In this document: positions 4,157 through 5,040 of the stretch, one piece after another | Layout: the number at the start of each line of letters is the position of its first letter | Position numbering within the stretch: the stretch's first letter is position 1 | Origin: Campylobacterales bacterium | GTDB taxonomy: Bacteria; Campylobacterota; Campylobacteria; Campylobacterales; Sulfurovaceae | NCBI GenBank assembly: GCA_016937075.1 | Contig: JAFGWQ010000094.1 | Location: 1 to 5,040, forward strand | Length of the DNA: 5,040 nt | Reading direction: 5' to 3' | Translations under genes and position numbers: made by a program | The notes under the pieces: generated by a model | What the model was told of the DNA's origin: nothing | What the model saw: the letters and a program-made list of their open reading frames with translations, nothing else | Database searches by the model: none

Positions 4157-5040
4157 ATGGCAAAGAAAAATATCAAAAAAGCGGTTTTGGCTTACAGCGG
4201 AGGGCTTGACACCAGTATCATCCTAAAATGGCTTCAAGACGAGTATGGTTGTGAGGTTGTGACTTTTACAGCCGATCTAGGGCAGGGCGAAGAGGTAGAG
4301 CCCGCTCGTGCTAAGGCACTTGCTCTTGGGATAAAACCGGAAAATATATTTATCCTTGATCTACGTGAAGAGTTCGTAAAAGACTTTGTGTTTCCTATGT
4401 TCAGAGCCAATGCTATATATGAAGGCGAATACTTATTGGGTACTTCTATAGCCAGACCTCTTATAGCCAAAAAACAGATAGAGATCGCACAGCAAACAGG
4501 CGCTGACGCAGTTAGTCATGGAGCAACAGGCAAAGGAAATGACCAAGTAAGATTTGAGCTTGGCTACTTGGCTTTAAATCCGGATATCGCCGTAATTGCT
4601 CCATGGAGAGAGTGGGATTTGAACTCTCGTGAAAAACTACTTGCATATGCAAGAGAAAATAATATAGAGATCTCCAAAAAACATCTTGATGAAAATGGCA
4701 ATCCAGCTGTGAGTCCATACTCAATGGATGCAAATTTACTTCATATATCATACGAGGGGCTACATTTGGAAAATCCAAATAATGAACCCGAAGAGAATAT
4801 GTGGCTATGGACAAATTCACCTGAAAATGCTCCTGACAAAGCAGAATATATCACGATCACTTATCGCCAAGGCGATCCTGTAGCTATAAACGGTGAAGAG
4901 ATGAGTCCGGCAACGTTGCTAAAAACACTTAATGATTACGGCAACAAGCACGGTATCGGGCGTATAGATATAGTAGAAAACAGATATGTAGGGATGAAAG
5001 CCAGAGGTTGCTATGAGACTCCAGGCGGAACTATCATGCT
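4157..5040 (+). CDS. argG: Argininosuccinate synthase ArgG (3' end outside window)
   Basis: ArgG joins citrulline and aspartate using ATP (to AMP and PPi), giving argininosuccinate, the penultimate step of arginine synthesis. It is a cytosolic homotetramer. The ATG at 4157 follows AAGG (4146-4149) by 7 nt. Visible motifs are AYSGGLDTS (12-20), the PP-loop ATP site; FTADLGQGEE (37-46); EYLLGTSIARPLIAK (91-105); HGATGKGNDQVRFE (121-134), which binds citrulline and aspartate; SMDANLLHISYEG (189-201); and IGRIDIVENRYVGMKARG (267-284), the oligomerisation and synthetase region. The frame is open for 294 codons to the window end; the family is about 400 residues long, so roughly a quarter is missing. 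No frameshift is seen. The gene is divergent from pdxJ across a 119-bp promoter region. The call is secure. Confidence 0.97.
   Translation, partial: MAKKNIKKAVLAYSGGLDTSIILKWLQDEYGCEVVTFTADLGQGEEVEPARAKALALGIKPENIFILDLREEFVKDFVFPMFRANAIYEGEYLLGTSIARPLIAKKQIEIAQQTGADAVSHGATGKGNDQVRFELGYLALNPDIAVIAPWREWDLNSREKLLAYARENNIEISKKHLDENGNPAVSPYSMDANLLHISYEGLHLENPNNEPEENMWLWTNSPENAPDKAEYITITYRQGDPVAINGEEMSPATLLKTLNDYGNKHGIGRIDIVENRYVGMKARGCYETPGGTIM

Noticed and set aside
4234..4820. Minus-strand open frames inside argG
   Set aside because: They are antisense to an intact ArgG frame with all family motifs; no independent support.

Overview
The window looks like a piece of chromosome from a Campylobacterota (Epsilonproteobacteria) bacterium, perhaps a sulfur oxidiser of the Sulfurimonas/Sulfurovum kind. 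The reasons are a low-GC, AT-rich gene style, a pdxJ-pdxA operon of the length and order known from Campylobacter relatives, good TATAAT -10 boxes with poor -35 boxes, and ArgG, PdxA and PdxJ sequences of epsilonproteobacterial flavour. The assignment is by recollection of families, not by a search. Genus is not determined.

Layout. Bases 2-184 hold the C-terminal end of a YkuE-like metallophosphoesterase (+), converging with a GatB/YqeY-domain protein (191-634, -) with only 6 bp between the stops. A compact divergent promoter at 668-680, with two back-to-back TATAAT boxes forming one palindrome, separates yqeY from a small uncharacterised gene (688-957, +) that appears to have no leader. A second + strand unit (1024-1886) has its own promoter. 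It encodes a membrane-anchored protein with four tetratricopeptide repeats, translationally coupled to a 72-residue protein with two CxxC pairs.

The non-coding convergent region 1887-2252 holds three full and one partial copy of an 86-bp tandem repeat, followed by a separate 26-bp palindrome. Each 86-bp unit is two oppositely oriented hairpin elements. These elements, the 26-bp palindrome, and two more palindromes between pdxJ and pdxA share one plan: an AGAT end, a hairpin and an ATGAC end. A dinucleotide in the stem differs between copies but stays complementary to its partner. This REP/BIME-like family is the most interesting content of the window.

On the minus strand, pdxJ (4037-3255) and pdxA (3170-2253) form an operon for two consecutive steps of DXP-dependent vitamin B6 synthesis: PdxA makes the aminoacetone-phosphate intermediate that PdxJ condenses with DXP. 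Their 84-bp gap is mostly filled by two inverted palindromes. Divergent from pdxJ, argG (4157 to the window end, +) encodes argininosuccinate synthase, cut off after 294 codons. No transposase, integrase, tRNA, rRNA or CRISPR is present. The genes are ordinary housekeeping ones, and no new multi-gene system is evident.
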